Part shown: in pieces, positions 44,878 to 57,410 of the stretch | Layout of the letters: every line of letters begins with the position of its first letter | Position numbering within the stretch: position 1 is the first letter of the stretch | Notes under the pieces: model-generated | Databases searched by the model: none | The model's input: only the letters and a program-made list of their open reading frames with translations | Told to the model about the DNA's origin: nothing | Program-made: the position numbers and the translations under genes | Assembly (NCBI GenBank): GCA_903813345.2 | Contig: CAIIXF020000012.1 | Location: 16,424,020-16,488,019 of the forward strand | Direction: 5' to 3' | Source of the DNA: Owenia fusiformis | Taxonomy: Eukaryota; Annelida; Polychaeta; Sabellida; Oweniidae | DNA: 64,000 nt

Positions 44878-47800
44878 ATGCGAAACATGTGCAAATGGTT
44901 CATACTTACCATATTGTTGTTCTACGTTAATGGATTTATTTCCAAAGAATGGAATTCAGAAGATACGGCAAACCTGGAGGAACGAATTGCAACCGTAATG
45001 GAGTGCAGACGTGTTCCGGGAATGTTTCTGTCTGTGGTGAAGGATGATACTGTTGTTTTAAGCAAGGGCTATGGATACAAAGATATTGAGAAGAATGAGC
45101 CATTTACAGCTCAGACGCCTATGTCGATACAAAGCACGTCAAAATTCATGTTTACGATCCTCACTGCCCGAATGCTGACGAAATACCCACAGTAAGTAGG
45201 GATGTATATTTCAAGCGGATGAATTTGGTCGAAATTAATCAAAGATGATGATAGAGACTGCGTTAATTTTTAGAGAGAAATATATGTCGCGTGGGTATCA
45301 ACTAGAGAGTTAGAGTTGTCAAACTCCCTTAAAATATCGCGTTCATTTGCAGAATTGGGGATGTATGGTTTAAATAATTGTGTTAAAGAAACGGTATGCT
45401 TTTTCACTTGCTGTCCAGTCATATGCATAATTACTACATGTACATTAGGTATGCATTTTCACTTGCTGTCCAGTCATAAGCATAACTACATGTACATTAG
45501 GTATGCATTTTCACTTGCTGTCCAGTCATATGCATAACTACATGTTCATTAGGTATGCATTTTCACTTGCTGTCCAGTCATATGCATAACTACATGTACA
45601 TTAGGTATGCATTTTCACTTGCTGTCCAGTCATATACATAGCTACATGTTCATTGGGTATGCATTTTCACTTGCTGTCCAGTCATATGCATAACTACATG
45701 TTCATTAGGTATGCATTTCACTTGCAGTCCAGTCAAATGCATAACTACATGTTCATTAGGTATGCATTTTCACTTGCTGTCCAGTCATATGCATAACTAC
45801 ATGTTCATTAGGTATGCATTTCACTTGCTGTCCAGTCATATGCAAAACTACATGTTCATTAGGTATGCATTTTCACTTGCTGTCCAGTCATATGCATAAC
45901 TACATGTTCATTAGGTATGCATTTCACTTGCTGTATAGTCATATGCAAAAATAAACATGTTCATTAGGTATGCAGTTTCACTTGCTGTCCAGTCATATAT
46001 GCATAACTACATGTTCATTAGGTATGCATTTCACTTGCTGTCCAGTCAAATGCATAACTACATGTTCATTAGGTTTGCAGTTTCACTTGCTGTCCAGTCA
46101 TATATGCATAACTACATGTTCATTAGGTATGCATTTCACTTGCAGTCCAGTCATATGCATAACTACATGTTCATTAGGTATGCATTTTCACTTGCTGTAT
46201 AGTCATATGCAAAACTAAACATGTTCATTAGGTATGCATTTCACTTGCAGTCCAGTCATATGCATAACTACATGTTCATTAGGTATGCATTTTCACTTGC
46301 TGTATAGTCATATGCAAAACTAAACATGTTCATTAGGTATGCAGTTTCACTTGCTGTCCAGTCATATATGCATAACTACATGTTCATTAGGTATGCATTT
46401 TTACTCGCTGTCCAGTCATATGCATAACTACATGTACATTAGGCATGCAGTTTCACTTGCTGTCCAGTCATATGCATAACTACATGTACATTAGGTATGC
46501 ATTTTCACTCGCTGTCCAGTCATATGCATAACTACATGTACATTAGGTATGCATTTTCACTCGCTGTCCAGTCATATGCATAACTACAAGTTCATTAGGT
46601 ATGCATTTTCACTTGCTCTCCAGTCATATGCATAACTACATGTACATTAGGTATGCATTTTCACTTGCTGTCCAGTCATATACATAACTACATGTTCATT
46701 AGGTATGGATTTTCACTTGCTGTCCAGTCATATGCATAACTACATGCACATTAGGTATGCATTTTCACTTGCTGTTCAGTCATATGCATAACTACATGTA
46801 CATTAGGTATGCATTTTCACTTGCTGTCCAGTCATATGCATAACTACATGTCCATTAGGTATGCATTTTCACTTGCTGTCCAGTCATATGCATAACTACA
46901 TGTACATTAGGTATGCATTTTCACTTGCTGTCCAGTCATATGCATAACTACATGTACATTAGGTATGCATTTTCACTTGCCGTCCAGTCATATGCATAAC
47001 TACATGTACATTTTGTATGTATTTTCACTCGCTGTCAAGTCAGAAAATAGCATAACCGTGCTTTACCGGTGTAAACATTAAACTGATCATTCACATTTGA
47101 CAAGTAGGGTCTGTATATTTCTATTAAGTGTGATAAATTACAGTTATATAAAAGTCCCGTAAAAATCTTAAAGGTACGATTCTTGCTTTAAGTTTAACTG
47201 TTTGTAAATACAAGTTCAGATTAAATTTCGTATGTGTAATTGAATTTGACGCGGAGCTCGATGAATTATGCATGATTTAGGCCCAGGCTTCACATGCAAA
47301 CCAAAAAATCATGCAATTCCGAGCACAATTGACCATATCATCATCCCTACGCAAAAGAAGGACTGGGTGGTTAACTGCAGTGTTATTCCAGACAACTACC
47401 ATTGTTCTGATCATCTGCCAATAACTGCTAAATTACAATTTAACTTCGAATCACAATTTCATCCTAATTATACCAGTCCTTCTCTGGCGTGGGACAAAGT
47501 GTCAATTGATCATATAGAAAATTCATATGCTTCCTCTCTTGCAGTTGAGTTTCAACAAGTAATCTTAGATGTTGAGCAGGGACGCACTCATAGCACTGAC
47601 GCTCTAAACGACCAGATAGTTAACGCACTAAACGCAAGCAGGAAGTCAATCCCAGTCCGAAAATTTCGTCACTATCTCAAACCATATTGGAAACTAGGAA
47701 GAGTAAAGGAACTTCACTGCAAACAAAAGGAAGCCCGCAAAGCTTGGTTACGAGATGGACAACCTCGCGGAACACAACACGCAACATATCTTAGGTATAA

Positions 47801-50800
47801 AAGTGCCAAACGGGAGTTCCGACACGCCCAGAAACTAGCCATCGAAGAATGGACAGCGTCTATTTACGCCGAGATTGATAACTCTGCAGAAACTGACCAG
47901 AAGCTAATGTGGTCGATCATGAAAAAGCAAAAAGGTAAAACAATCCCAACATGTGAAGAACTAAAAATTGGTGAGGAAGTAATTCGTAACCCCGTGTCAA
48001 TAACAAACGCATTTGCTGATCACTCTAAGAAGATCTTTGCCAAATTAGAATCACCGCATTTTGACTCGACTTTCCATGATGCAGTGGAACAACGAGTACA
48101 CAATATCTACGCAGACCCAGAACAGCTCACAGCCCCAGATCCTATCCTCAGCGACCCTTTCACGGCAGAGGAAGTGTCCAAATCAGTCAAATCCCTGAAG
48201 AGGCGCAAAGCCACCAGCTTTGATAACATCACTAATGAACATCTAATCTATGGAGGGGATGCACTCATCAAAGTACTAGTCATACTGTACAACATGATTA
48301 CAACAACAGCTCACCCTCCATTGGCCTTCTCTCAAGGACTGATCTCAAAACTTCATAAAGGAGGCAGCAAGTCAAGACTGGACCCGAATAACTACAGAGA
48401 CATTTCCTTACTCCCCGCAATAGAGAAACTCTGGGAGAAACTCATTAAACAAAGAATAACCAAACACGAGAAAACGTCGAAAACGAGGCTTACTAAAAGT
48501 AGACATCAATACGCTTATGAAAAGGGGCTATGTAGTACCTCATGTAATTTTAACATTCTGGAGACAATATACAGGGTGTCCAAAAAAAAACAGGACCGTA
48601 AGAAAGTTGAATAACTCGGTCAATTTTGCATATTTTGCCTTGAAATTTCAGAATTATTTAGTTCATTCAATGTGAATTTTGTTGTGAAAGTTTGATAATA
48701 ATCTACCATTTGAGTCAAAAACTACAGCTCCTTACAAAACATGCCCCAAATGTGCAAATCTCATCCCTATGCACAATTCAATCCGGCGAACAAGGCTGTT
48801 GATGATCCTCCTACACACATGTCTTTCTGAATGGACAAGTTTGTTCCAAGAACAATTGCTACTGGGGCTTACATCCTCCTGATGAAGTGTTACAGCATCC
48901 ATTGCATTCTGAACAATGCACTCCCTGGGTGGCAATGAGGAAACATGGAATCATCAGTCCCTTTTGTTTCGAAGGTGACTGGGGACTTGCTATCACCATG
49001 AACAAGGACCAGTAAGTTCTCACCAAGTTTTGGAGGTCACTAAGCACCAGAAGGGACATCTAAGGAGATAATTAAGCAGTGGTTTCAACAAGCCAATACC
49101 ACCCCAACACTGCAAATGATATGCTGAAATGGTTTAGGCAATGCTTTGGTGGTCAGCTCATCAGTTGCAGAACGCAAACCATATGGGCAGCTCATTCGCC
49201 TGATCTAAATCCCCCAAATTTTTAAGCCAATTTGTATACTGACAGGCCCCTAACAATCTTAAGAGGGCAATAACTACCCCAATATTTACCATCCACATTA
49301 ATGTGTGTAGGTAAGGGTCATTAACAACTTTGTTCACAGGATTCGTTTGTGCATAGAGAGGAGAAGTGCCCACTTTGAGCATGTTTTGTAAAGGACTGTA
49401 GTTTTTCACACAATGAATTCACATTGAATGAACTAAATAATTCTAAAATTTCAAGGCAAAATATGCAAAATTGACCGAGTTATTCAACTTTCTTACGGTC
49501 CTGTTTTTTTTTGGACACCCTGTATTATAACAAAGAACGCGGTCAAAAAACGTTTATTTCCTGTTTTGACAGCGCCAAAGCCTACGATACCGTGTATCAC
49601 TCTGGTCTGTTTCTAAAGCTGCATCACCTAGGAATCCGCGGGCGCTTCTGGAACATCCTTTATGAACAATATAAACACCTAACGGGTGCTATAGTATTTA
49701 AAGGGTATCAGTCAGAGTGGTTTCCCATTGAACAATCTGTGAGGCAGGGCGGAATTCTATCTGGCTGGCTGTATACCATTTACATTGACGAGCTCCTGAT
49801 TATGATAGAAAACTCAGGTTACGGAACAATGATGCACGACATCCCATGCTGCATTGCGACATATGCGGACGACATTGCTCTAATAGCCAACACCAAACAA
49901 GCATTAGATCGCATGATGTCAATAGTCATTGATTACTCCAAACAATGGCGTTTTAATTTCAACGTAGGAAAATCATCAATTATGACTTTTGGAGAATCAA
50001 AACAGACAAATGAAAAATTACGCCTAACTCGAAGATGGACAACAGAAATAGGGGAGATAAATGAAACGGAAAAAATGAAACATCTTGGAAACTTGTTCCA
50101 ATCAACACTAGAGCGCCAAAGCACTATCACCAATGCGTGTCAGAAGATGAGAGGCTCGTTTGCGTCCCTAGTTGGCATAGGGGTACATCCCAAGGGTCTT
50201 AATCCGCTAACTGGTCTCAAACTGATAAATTCAATTTGCATACCGTCTGCGCTTTATGGATGTGAACTCTGGCACAATCTAACTAACAGCAATATACTTG
50301 AACTAGAGAGAGCCCAAAGGCTAGTACTTAAAAATCTCCTAGAATTGAGTAAAACAACCAGAACAGATGATGTTTATGGCCTCACAGACACCATGCCCAT
50401 TGAAAGCACAATTGACAGTAGGAAACTTTCGTTCCTCGGAAGGCTATGCAACATGAACCAAACCTCAATAACTAAGGACGTTTTCTTATTCAGAGCACAT
50501 TCAAATCATCTAAAAACCAATAAAATTGTACAGAAAGGTTATATACCGGATATATGGAATGTGCTCGAAAAGCACAACCTTGAAGACTATTTGTTGAACT
50601 ACCTTGACAATGGATACTTTCCACCAAACAAGCTATGGAATAAAATCTGCAGATATCAGGTAAAACAGACACAAATATGCTCTGAAAATAGAGCAAACAG
50701 AACAGATGCACGGATACCAACAAACAGATTAAGAGAACACCAATTATGGAAAACTGCTCAAAAGGACCATACGATACTAAGAGAATCATTAACAATGGCG

Positions 50801-53800
50801 AAGGTGATATCAATGCCACTCGAAAATAGGGAATCTTTGTGTGAAAAATGTGGAATGCTTTACAATGACACTATTTCACATATTCTTCAAGAGTGCGCCA
50901 ACCACAACTCGCAAAGAGAGCAAGTTATCAGAGCCCTCAACTTAAACCAAGATGAAGAATTCAGTCGTTTACCGAACGTCAGTGCTACGATCTGCAGACC
51001 ATCAGACTCAAACACAGAGATCTCAACAACTGTTGTTACAGAGTATTTACACTATGTTGATCGATTGATAAGGGAAAATAATGTATCATTGGTACCTCCA
51101 TTTCCGAACACTGCACAAAATTAACCACATGATTGTATTGTTTTCTTATTTAACCTTGTACCTTTAAAATTGTGATGTTATTATTAATGACGCTAGCAGA
51201 ATACTAGTGTCAATGCACCTGTAATATAAGTTCATATGAAATCCACACATATGTGGGAAATAAAGATACATACATACATACATAAACCAGCTATGAATCC
51301 AATTTAAACTAAAATGTTTGCGTTTTCTGGAGGATGAACCTCTGTAGAATACATTGCATGCATTCTTTTACTAAGGTTTTTATATTTCATAAACTTAATA
51401 TGTTCTTTTTGAAACACAACATGTTTCAAAATATACAGAATATATTTCTCTAACATTGAGATCTGTCGGCTATTGCGCAGTATAGTAATCTATTTTTAGA
51501 CTAGCTTGTTGTTCACGAATTTGAGATCAACAAGGTGAGACCTCAATGATCTCTGACTTTTGATTCACCGGTTAGACTGATCTCTGACTTTGGGATCAAC
51601 TGCTAGACCTATATGATCTCTGATTTTAATGACCTCTGATCTTGAGGTTAGGTATAAAAGCCAATGTTTCAAGAATTGCGCAGTTTTTAAAAGAAGTTTT
51701 TAGAGAAGTTTTATATTGAGTCTTGAAACAGTAGGAGATATTGTGGAAATTGTAATTATTAAGAGATTGAAGAAATAAAATATATTTTAATACGCCTCTG
51801 AAGGAAAGTATTTTGTGTTTGAATCTAACATCCAAAAATACGTAACACCTCTTCAGTTATTATTTTGTTTTAGGTATTCATTTGACACAACCATCAAAGA
51901 TCTTCTGGGAGACGAATTCGAATTGTCCGATAAAACTTCGGAAAAGGAGGTTACAATCAGAGTGAGTATAAAAACTATATGACTTTATTTTGATTATATC
52001 ATAGTACTATATAGATATCTGTATAAAATCAAAACAGCGTATATGTTATTGAGCACAATGGATTTAGAAAATGGTCAATTGGTAACATGAATTGTACTCA
52101 AAGAACAACTAAAATAACAAAGAAAGCAAGATTTAAAGAGCTCTACTATTGTACTATTTGTTTCTCTCTGTATTGTCAGGATATCCTATCAATGAGGCAT
52201 GGAATAGGTGACGGAGAAGTATTCTATGATTTAGTACAGAACTTTTTTGCCTGGACGAAAGATGACTACATCAGGTAATGTACTAAGAGGGTTATTCAGC
52301 GTAACATCGATATAAGGGGTATGTTTGTCATATATATTATTTTTGGAAACACCGTGCGTACGTTCGAGTGTCCGGTTTAGGGGTTTCAACATAATTTTAC
52401 TGATGCAATTGCTAGATGCGAGTAGAAATAATCTTGATTTACATCATTAAAGATTCAAAAAGTCAAGCTGATGTCATATTTGAAACCTACATGTAAAAGA
52501 ACATTAAGAAATATGGTTTCGAAAATTGTTCATCAACTTTGAAAATTGAATTTCTCTGGAAAATGACTTTAGTTCGGGGAATTTCCCAGACAGATAACAT
52601 TTTCTTTTACTGGATATATTTTCATTTGCATAACTATTAGATACATAAGGGTGATATGAAAATTGAACAACAAAAACAAATATAATTTAAGTTAAAGGGA
52701 ACTTTTTATTATACCCGCCATGCTATAGCTACAGTACATGTATCTGACCCGATCGATGGTGAAACTGGTAACTACCTACTCGCATCTGCTCATCATTTTG
52801 TCTCGCCTTGGACAATGTACTTTTTCATCGTTTGAGCCCTCTGCATATTAAGAGGCCCATCTAGCATTGAACTCTGCATAGTGCATATCTCAAATAGCAA
52901 CATATTTCATGGGGTGGAAATATTAAATATTGATATAACATCTAAAAGTAAAATAGGGAGGGGAAAAGCTTTAAGGTTTATTTCAATGACGGTCACGAAA
53001 TTAAAGATGAAACAATCTGTTTTTACATTTTATATTACATGTAGTCCTCGTCACGTGTGTCTTTAACAAATAGAAGACTATGACAGTGAATATGTAAAAC
53101 TCATATTTTCAGACAAATAAAGCATTATCCGGTAACCGATGAAATTAGGCGAGCATACCACTACTCAAGTGCTGGATTTGCGTTTCTTGAAAAAGCGTTT
53201 GAGTTACTTGAGAATAAAACAACCAAACAGATTTTACACGACGAATTGTTTGAGCCATTGGGTATGGTAAATTCAAATACAATAGACGAGGCTCGATTCG
53301 ATGACAATTACGCCTTAGGGTACCAACCGGGTTCAAATGGGACACTTATCAAAGTAACTGGAAACTTTGTAAGGTACATTTAGTTTCAAATGGACGAATG
53401 GTGTAAATTTGCCATCTATGATTACATTTTACGTTTTTCATTATTACTTAGTACAATAACCATAAAGTAGATACCATTACTACATCTCACGTGAATATTA
53501 TAAAATGCACTGTTAATTATTCGATTATACCAAAAAAGGATGAATTGTTTGTAGAATGAATCGGGGGAGTTTTTTCAAGCTTTGCGCCTTTATATCGCAA
53601 CCCAAAAAGGTGTGTATTAAAGATTTACTTTCCTGTTACCCCAAAAATCTGCTTGGAACTATACCATTGGATTTCTATGGTAAATTCCTCAAAATGAAAT
53701 TCCAGGGTTTGAGGAACGGGTACCATTTAAAAAAGTTATTGGCTTACATGAAACCTACTTAAAGCAGCATTTACATTATTCAAGCGAATAGAATCAATGA

Positions 53801-56442
53801 TTCCCAGTCCTCTGAAGTTGAAAAAAATCCTGGGTGTTAATCCATCATTCTACAAACAACTCTCCCTCCTTTGAGGCAAAATTCAGGGTGATTTTTACCC
53901 GGGGGTCTTTACATTGATAAAAATCCGTCCGTGAATTCTAGGATATCCCCTTCATATTTTCAGTCGTAGTTCTGGGATGATTGGCGGTTATGGGATGGCT
54001 AGTACTGCAGACGACCTTGCCAAGTATCTAAGATTCGTCCTGAGAGGTGGAGTTTTAGAGGATGGAGAAACAGTTGTGAGTGTGATAACTTTCCAAACGA
54101 TATATGTTAGAATTGTGAGTGGACCATTCTCTGAACTCACTTTAACGACAAACTATAGCGTCTGAAAGATTGATTGATCAGTCATTGATTGAATCGATTT
54201 TCGGCGGTTGATACCATAATACCCTCATTTCATTTTCATTTTTTTGGAATCTCAGATCTACACCGACTGAAGGGTACCCTTTGTCCGTTTCAGTACTTTG
54301 AACAATATTATTTTATATTCACTAGAAGCCTAAGACTTTAAGCCGTCGTTCAAAATCTTGCTTTTAAACTTTCGTGACTAAAACGATCCATTCATTGGTT
54401 CATGGTGTGAATTAAAAGAATGAAATTCTACCAGAAGCTTAACTCACTGCTGGTCAATGCTATTTTAGGATTTTCTGCTGGTGACTGGTCATTTTGATGA
54501 ACAATTTGTCAAATTGCATGTTTTCAGATTTAGCATAAAATGGACTGTATCAACAATCAACACCCTATTTTTCGTGTTTATTGACCCCTACACTATTTGG
54601 TAAGATTATTGGTACAAATTGTGTGACAATTATTGGACAGCACCCCGAGATATCGGGGTTGGTCAGTCACAGATTGGTGTTACTAAGGGAGGGAACTTGA
54701 AGAATTATATGGGATTATAAATATTCATAATGATAATAATTATATTCCAGCACGTAAACAGAGATCTTATAGAAGACGCCCTATCACCACAAATGTTTTA
54801 CCCAAATCCATATGGTGGATTCACTGTTGTCGATGGTTACTCTATGAGACCAGCTGCCCCATTTACAAGCCATACGTATGCCTACGGGTTGGCATCATGG
54901 CATCGTTATTACAGAGGTGAGTATCTTCCTTTAGAGTTGCTAGAGTAATAAGTAGGGCAATTGACTGTCTCCTAAAATAATTGTAAAATAACTGCACGCA
55001 TAAATATTTCTCATCAATGTGTTTTCCATCCAGTAAGATCCCTTGATATAGAATCCAAGAACATTGATTGGGACATTTTACGAACATCGCACTTATCTCC
55101 TCCAAAATGGATCTAATTGTATCTTATTTTTTATTGCATATGGACAATTTACAGATTTAAAGAGGCCCTATGCAATAGGATAGCACAATCAAGACCCCTC
55201 TGGACTTTTTCAGTGTTAATTTTGCGATTGTGCTGACCGATCTAATTATTTTCGAAGAAATTAATTCAATCTGAAGTTTGATTATACCGGGAAAGTCCTC
55301 CTGTTATCTGATTGGTCGTTGCATTTGTTTATCATGAACCTGATTGGCTGCCCTGTTCAAGGCGCTTGTGTGACTCAATGGGTATTCCCCTCGTTAGCCG
55401 AGGAATGTTTAATTCTGGAGTTTGGTTGTTCTGTTGATTATATTTCAATTTCGGCAATAATATACCCAAAAGTTATTCTTAGGATATATCCATGGTATGT
55501 GACATATTATATGAGCAATAACAATAGGACACCATTAATTGTCTGGGGGAGAAACCTATGGTATAATGCATCTTTAAAAAGGAAATCTGTGACCTATTAA
55601 AAGGGGATGCGTCGAAAATCTGGTTTGAAAAATATCATAATTTTGATGACCAAAATTAGGCTAAAAAGGATAGCATGACCTTTGAGAAATCAATGTGGAA
55701 TATGTTATTTTCAACTTAATCACTGAACTTTTTCAAAATTCCAAAATTGTTAAAGGTTATTTCACATAACTTGTTGGTTAATACTCTGCTATTTCGAATA
55801 TGATTTATAGAATGAATAATTCCAGGATTTCAGTTGGTGCAGCATACCGGAAGTCACTTCTCAGACACATTGATGACTTACCACCCAGATTTAAAGATTG
55901 GTATCTACGCTGGTTTAAATGGCCCATATGAGCGAGTATCATGGGCCGTTGAAACCATCGTTCATGAATACATTCTCGATATACTTCTTGATTTGCCGAA
56001 CTACTTGAACCAAACAACGGTGTGTAGCTTTCCCGCCCCCTGGGGAGAGCCAGTGGATATTCCAACGTTTACTGCTATCCTAGAGGACGTAGCTTCGACG
56101 CTTCCGCTGGAGGAATATACCAGTGTATTTGGGCGTGCTGCATTCGGATGCATGCATATGACTTTGAATCGAACCGATGATGACACCGAAGTCTTACAGT
56201 TTTCTATGAGTGAGGCCAGAATGTTCGCATATCCGAAAGAAGGACAGGCTCACGAGTTTTGGTTGAAAGGAGTAGATGATATGTACCACTTGTGGTATAC
56301 TGGACCTTATTCAATTAGATTTACTGAATCCAATGGTCTTATAAATGAACTCATATATCAAGGATTAGAGTTTGAGCGAATGCCTGATGACAGTGAGCGA
56401 TTGTGTTCGTTTTACCTTACAGGTCAGCAAGACGCGGATTAG
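44878..56442 (+). CDS. secreted beta-lactamase-like serine hydrolase, copy 2 (7 exons)
   Basis: Exons: 44878-45191, 51874-51961, 52180-52274, 53113-53373, 53964-54075, 54751-54916, 55826-56442, with the same lengths and phases as copy 1 and a 550-aa product. It keeps S86-x-x-K89, Y183-S-S185 and H352-T-G354, the hydrophobic N-terminus and the C-terminal barrel domain. Sixteen substitutions from copy 1: two in exon 1, two each in exons 4 and 6, ten in exon 7; exons 2, 3 and 5 are identical in protein. Intron 1 is 6.7 kb because of a 52-bp satellite plus a LINE with a nested mariner element. The exon 4 donor is GTACAT, weak as in copy 1. The frame is intact, so the gene is probably functional. 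Confidence 0.87.
45396..47020 (+). repeat. 52-bp satellite array in intron 1 of hydrolase 2
   Basis: About 31 units, shorter than in copy 1 but with the same order of variants (AAGC-type unit first, then missing-t and CAAAACTAAACATG units). This indicates duplication of the array with later loss of units. Confidence 0.95.
47282..51124 (+). pseudogene. LINE endonuclease-RT reading frame, interrupted by a mariner-type insertion
   Basis: Two open blocks, about 47282-48571 and 49525-51124, are in different frames only because of the 951-bp transposon plus its 2-bp TA duplication (953 nt). Subtracting that length puts both blocks in one frame with no other stop or shift, about 960 codons. The LINE was therefore coding-competent from its truncation point when the transposon landed, and must be young. 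Confidence 0.8.
48572..49522. mobile_element. mariner/Tc1-type DNA transposon, decayed
   Basis: Terminal inverted repeats of about 100 bp begin CAGGGTGTCC and are flanked by TA on both sides (48570-48571 and 49523-49524). Inside, the plus strand keeps shredded transposase pieces: a VAMRKHGIISPFCFEGD stretch near 48925 and HSPDLNPPNF near 49190, the familiar DDE-domain end of mariner/Tc1 enzymes. Many frameshifts; not active. Minus-strand open frames here are shadows. Confidence 0.85.
51283..51873 (+). other. 3' part of intron 1 with LTR-like block
   Basis: Aligns with 22012-22604 of copy 1. Includes GGTATAAAAG at 51651 and AATAAA at 51774. Confidence 0.5.
52415..52786 (+). mobile_element. 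~370-bp MITE (ATGCGAGTAG family) in intron 3 of hydrolase 2
   Basis: Duplicate of 23136-23534 with a deletion of about 27 bp in the middle. Confidence 0.72.
55161..55577. mobile_element. ~417-bp insertion in intron 6, copy 2 only
   Basis: Copy 1 reads ACAGATTTAACAAGGAAATC at the corresponding place. Copy 2 has this block between two TTTAA sequences (55156-55160 and 55573-55577). The ends are weakly inverted (TTTAAAGAGGCCC and GCATCTTTAA). Non-coding; the 93-codon open frame inside is incidental. A recent MITE-like insertion after the segmental duplication. Confidence 0.65.
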
Positions 56443-56894
56443 GGCTACTCGGATGATACACAATAATGGTACCATTTGATACTTGCGCACTGGTACATTA
56501 GAGCCAACAAAAAGTTCTAAAAAAGCAAGCCCAGTGTCATCAGTTTACTTACCTATTCTTACTAATGAAAATGGATTCTACCAATGCTATCCCACAGAAT
56601 CTACTTGTTGAGACTCGAGCAACTTGAGTTCTTGATTTAAGAGAGATTTCGCAACTCACTTATATGTTTATCATTCCCGTATGACATGTATAACTTATGA
56701 AGCGTTTGAATAAGTCAACATTTATTGTTCAGCTCTGCTATACGTCCATAAGTGTGACACCTTCTTGATGAATTATTCTTGGGCTTCATACCGTTCCTTG
56801 AATATTTTAACAAAGTATCATGCAAAATGCTAGATTTTCAGAAATTGATAACTTAAATTACTCATCATGAAATGAGATCAAACATTGCAGAAAT
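56443..56894. other. 3' flank of hydrolase 2
   Basis: Homologous to 29113-29599 with a deletion of about 50 bp near 56636. No gene seen. Confidence 0.45.
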
Positions 56895-57115
56895 TAAAAG
56901 GGGCTGAGTTGACTTGGGGTTGAGTTTTACTGGATAAACTTGACTTGGGGTTGAGTCTTACTGGGGTTGACTTGACTGGGGGTTGACTTTTACTGGGTTG
57001 ACTTGACTTGGGCCGGTTGAGAGTTACTGGGGTTGACTTGAGTTGTGGTTGAGTTTTACTGGGTTGACTTGACTTTGGGTTTAGTTTTTCTGGATTTACT
57101 TGACTTGAGGTTGGG
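56895..57115 (+). repeat. ~31-bp minisatellite, second copy
   Basis: Same TTGACTTGACTTGGGGTTGA-type units as 29600-29830, with unit turnover. Confidence 0.85.
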
Positions 57116-57410
57116 ATGACGAGTCACCGATGACCATATCACTGAAGATGTACTGTATTTTTTCATATTTTTCAATTATCAATTTAAGAGAAAAAATGTT
57201 GTAACAAGTTCACCAATACCCAGTCATATGATAAAACGTTTTAGAAGAAAAAAAGATCATTTAAAATGTAAGGTGTCTGTGCCTTCTAAATATCTTCGAT
57301 TTCGTACTTCATCAGGACTGGCTTTCGACTAAATTCTTGCTGGAGAGTAATTTATTTTGACATTGCAAATTCTTGATATTTCTTTGAATAAAAATAAGCA
57401 CAAAGAGCAC

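Larger units (their letters stand above)
47282..51282 (+). mobile_element. LINE (CR1/Jockey/I-group type) in intron 1 of hydrolase 2
   Basis: 5'-truncated in the endonuclease: the frame starts near the last endonuclease motifs (STIDHIIIP, SDHLPI), followed by the linker and RT. The RT has FDSAKAYD (first aspartate), VRQGGILSG and YADD at about 49862. After it comes a CEKC...H....C knuckle. Stop at 51124, AATAAA at about 51259 and an (ACAT)n tail ending 51282. Same orientation as the host gene. Relative to the empty site in copy 1, about 65-70 bp of target (from GGCTCGTG to GTGCTT) is missing. Confidence 0.85.

Noticed and set aside
48732-49409. Minus-strand frames within the mariner element
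   Set aside because: The recognisable transposase remnants read on the plus strand; the minus frames are shadows.
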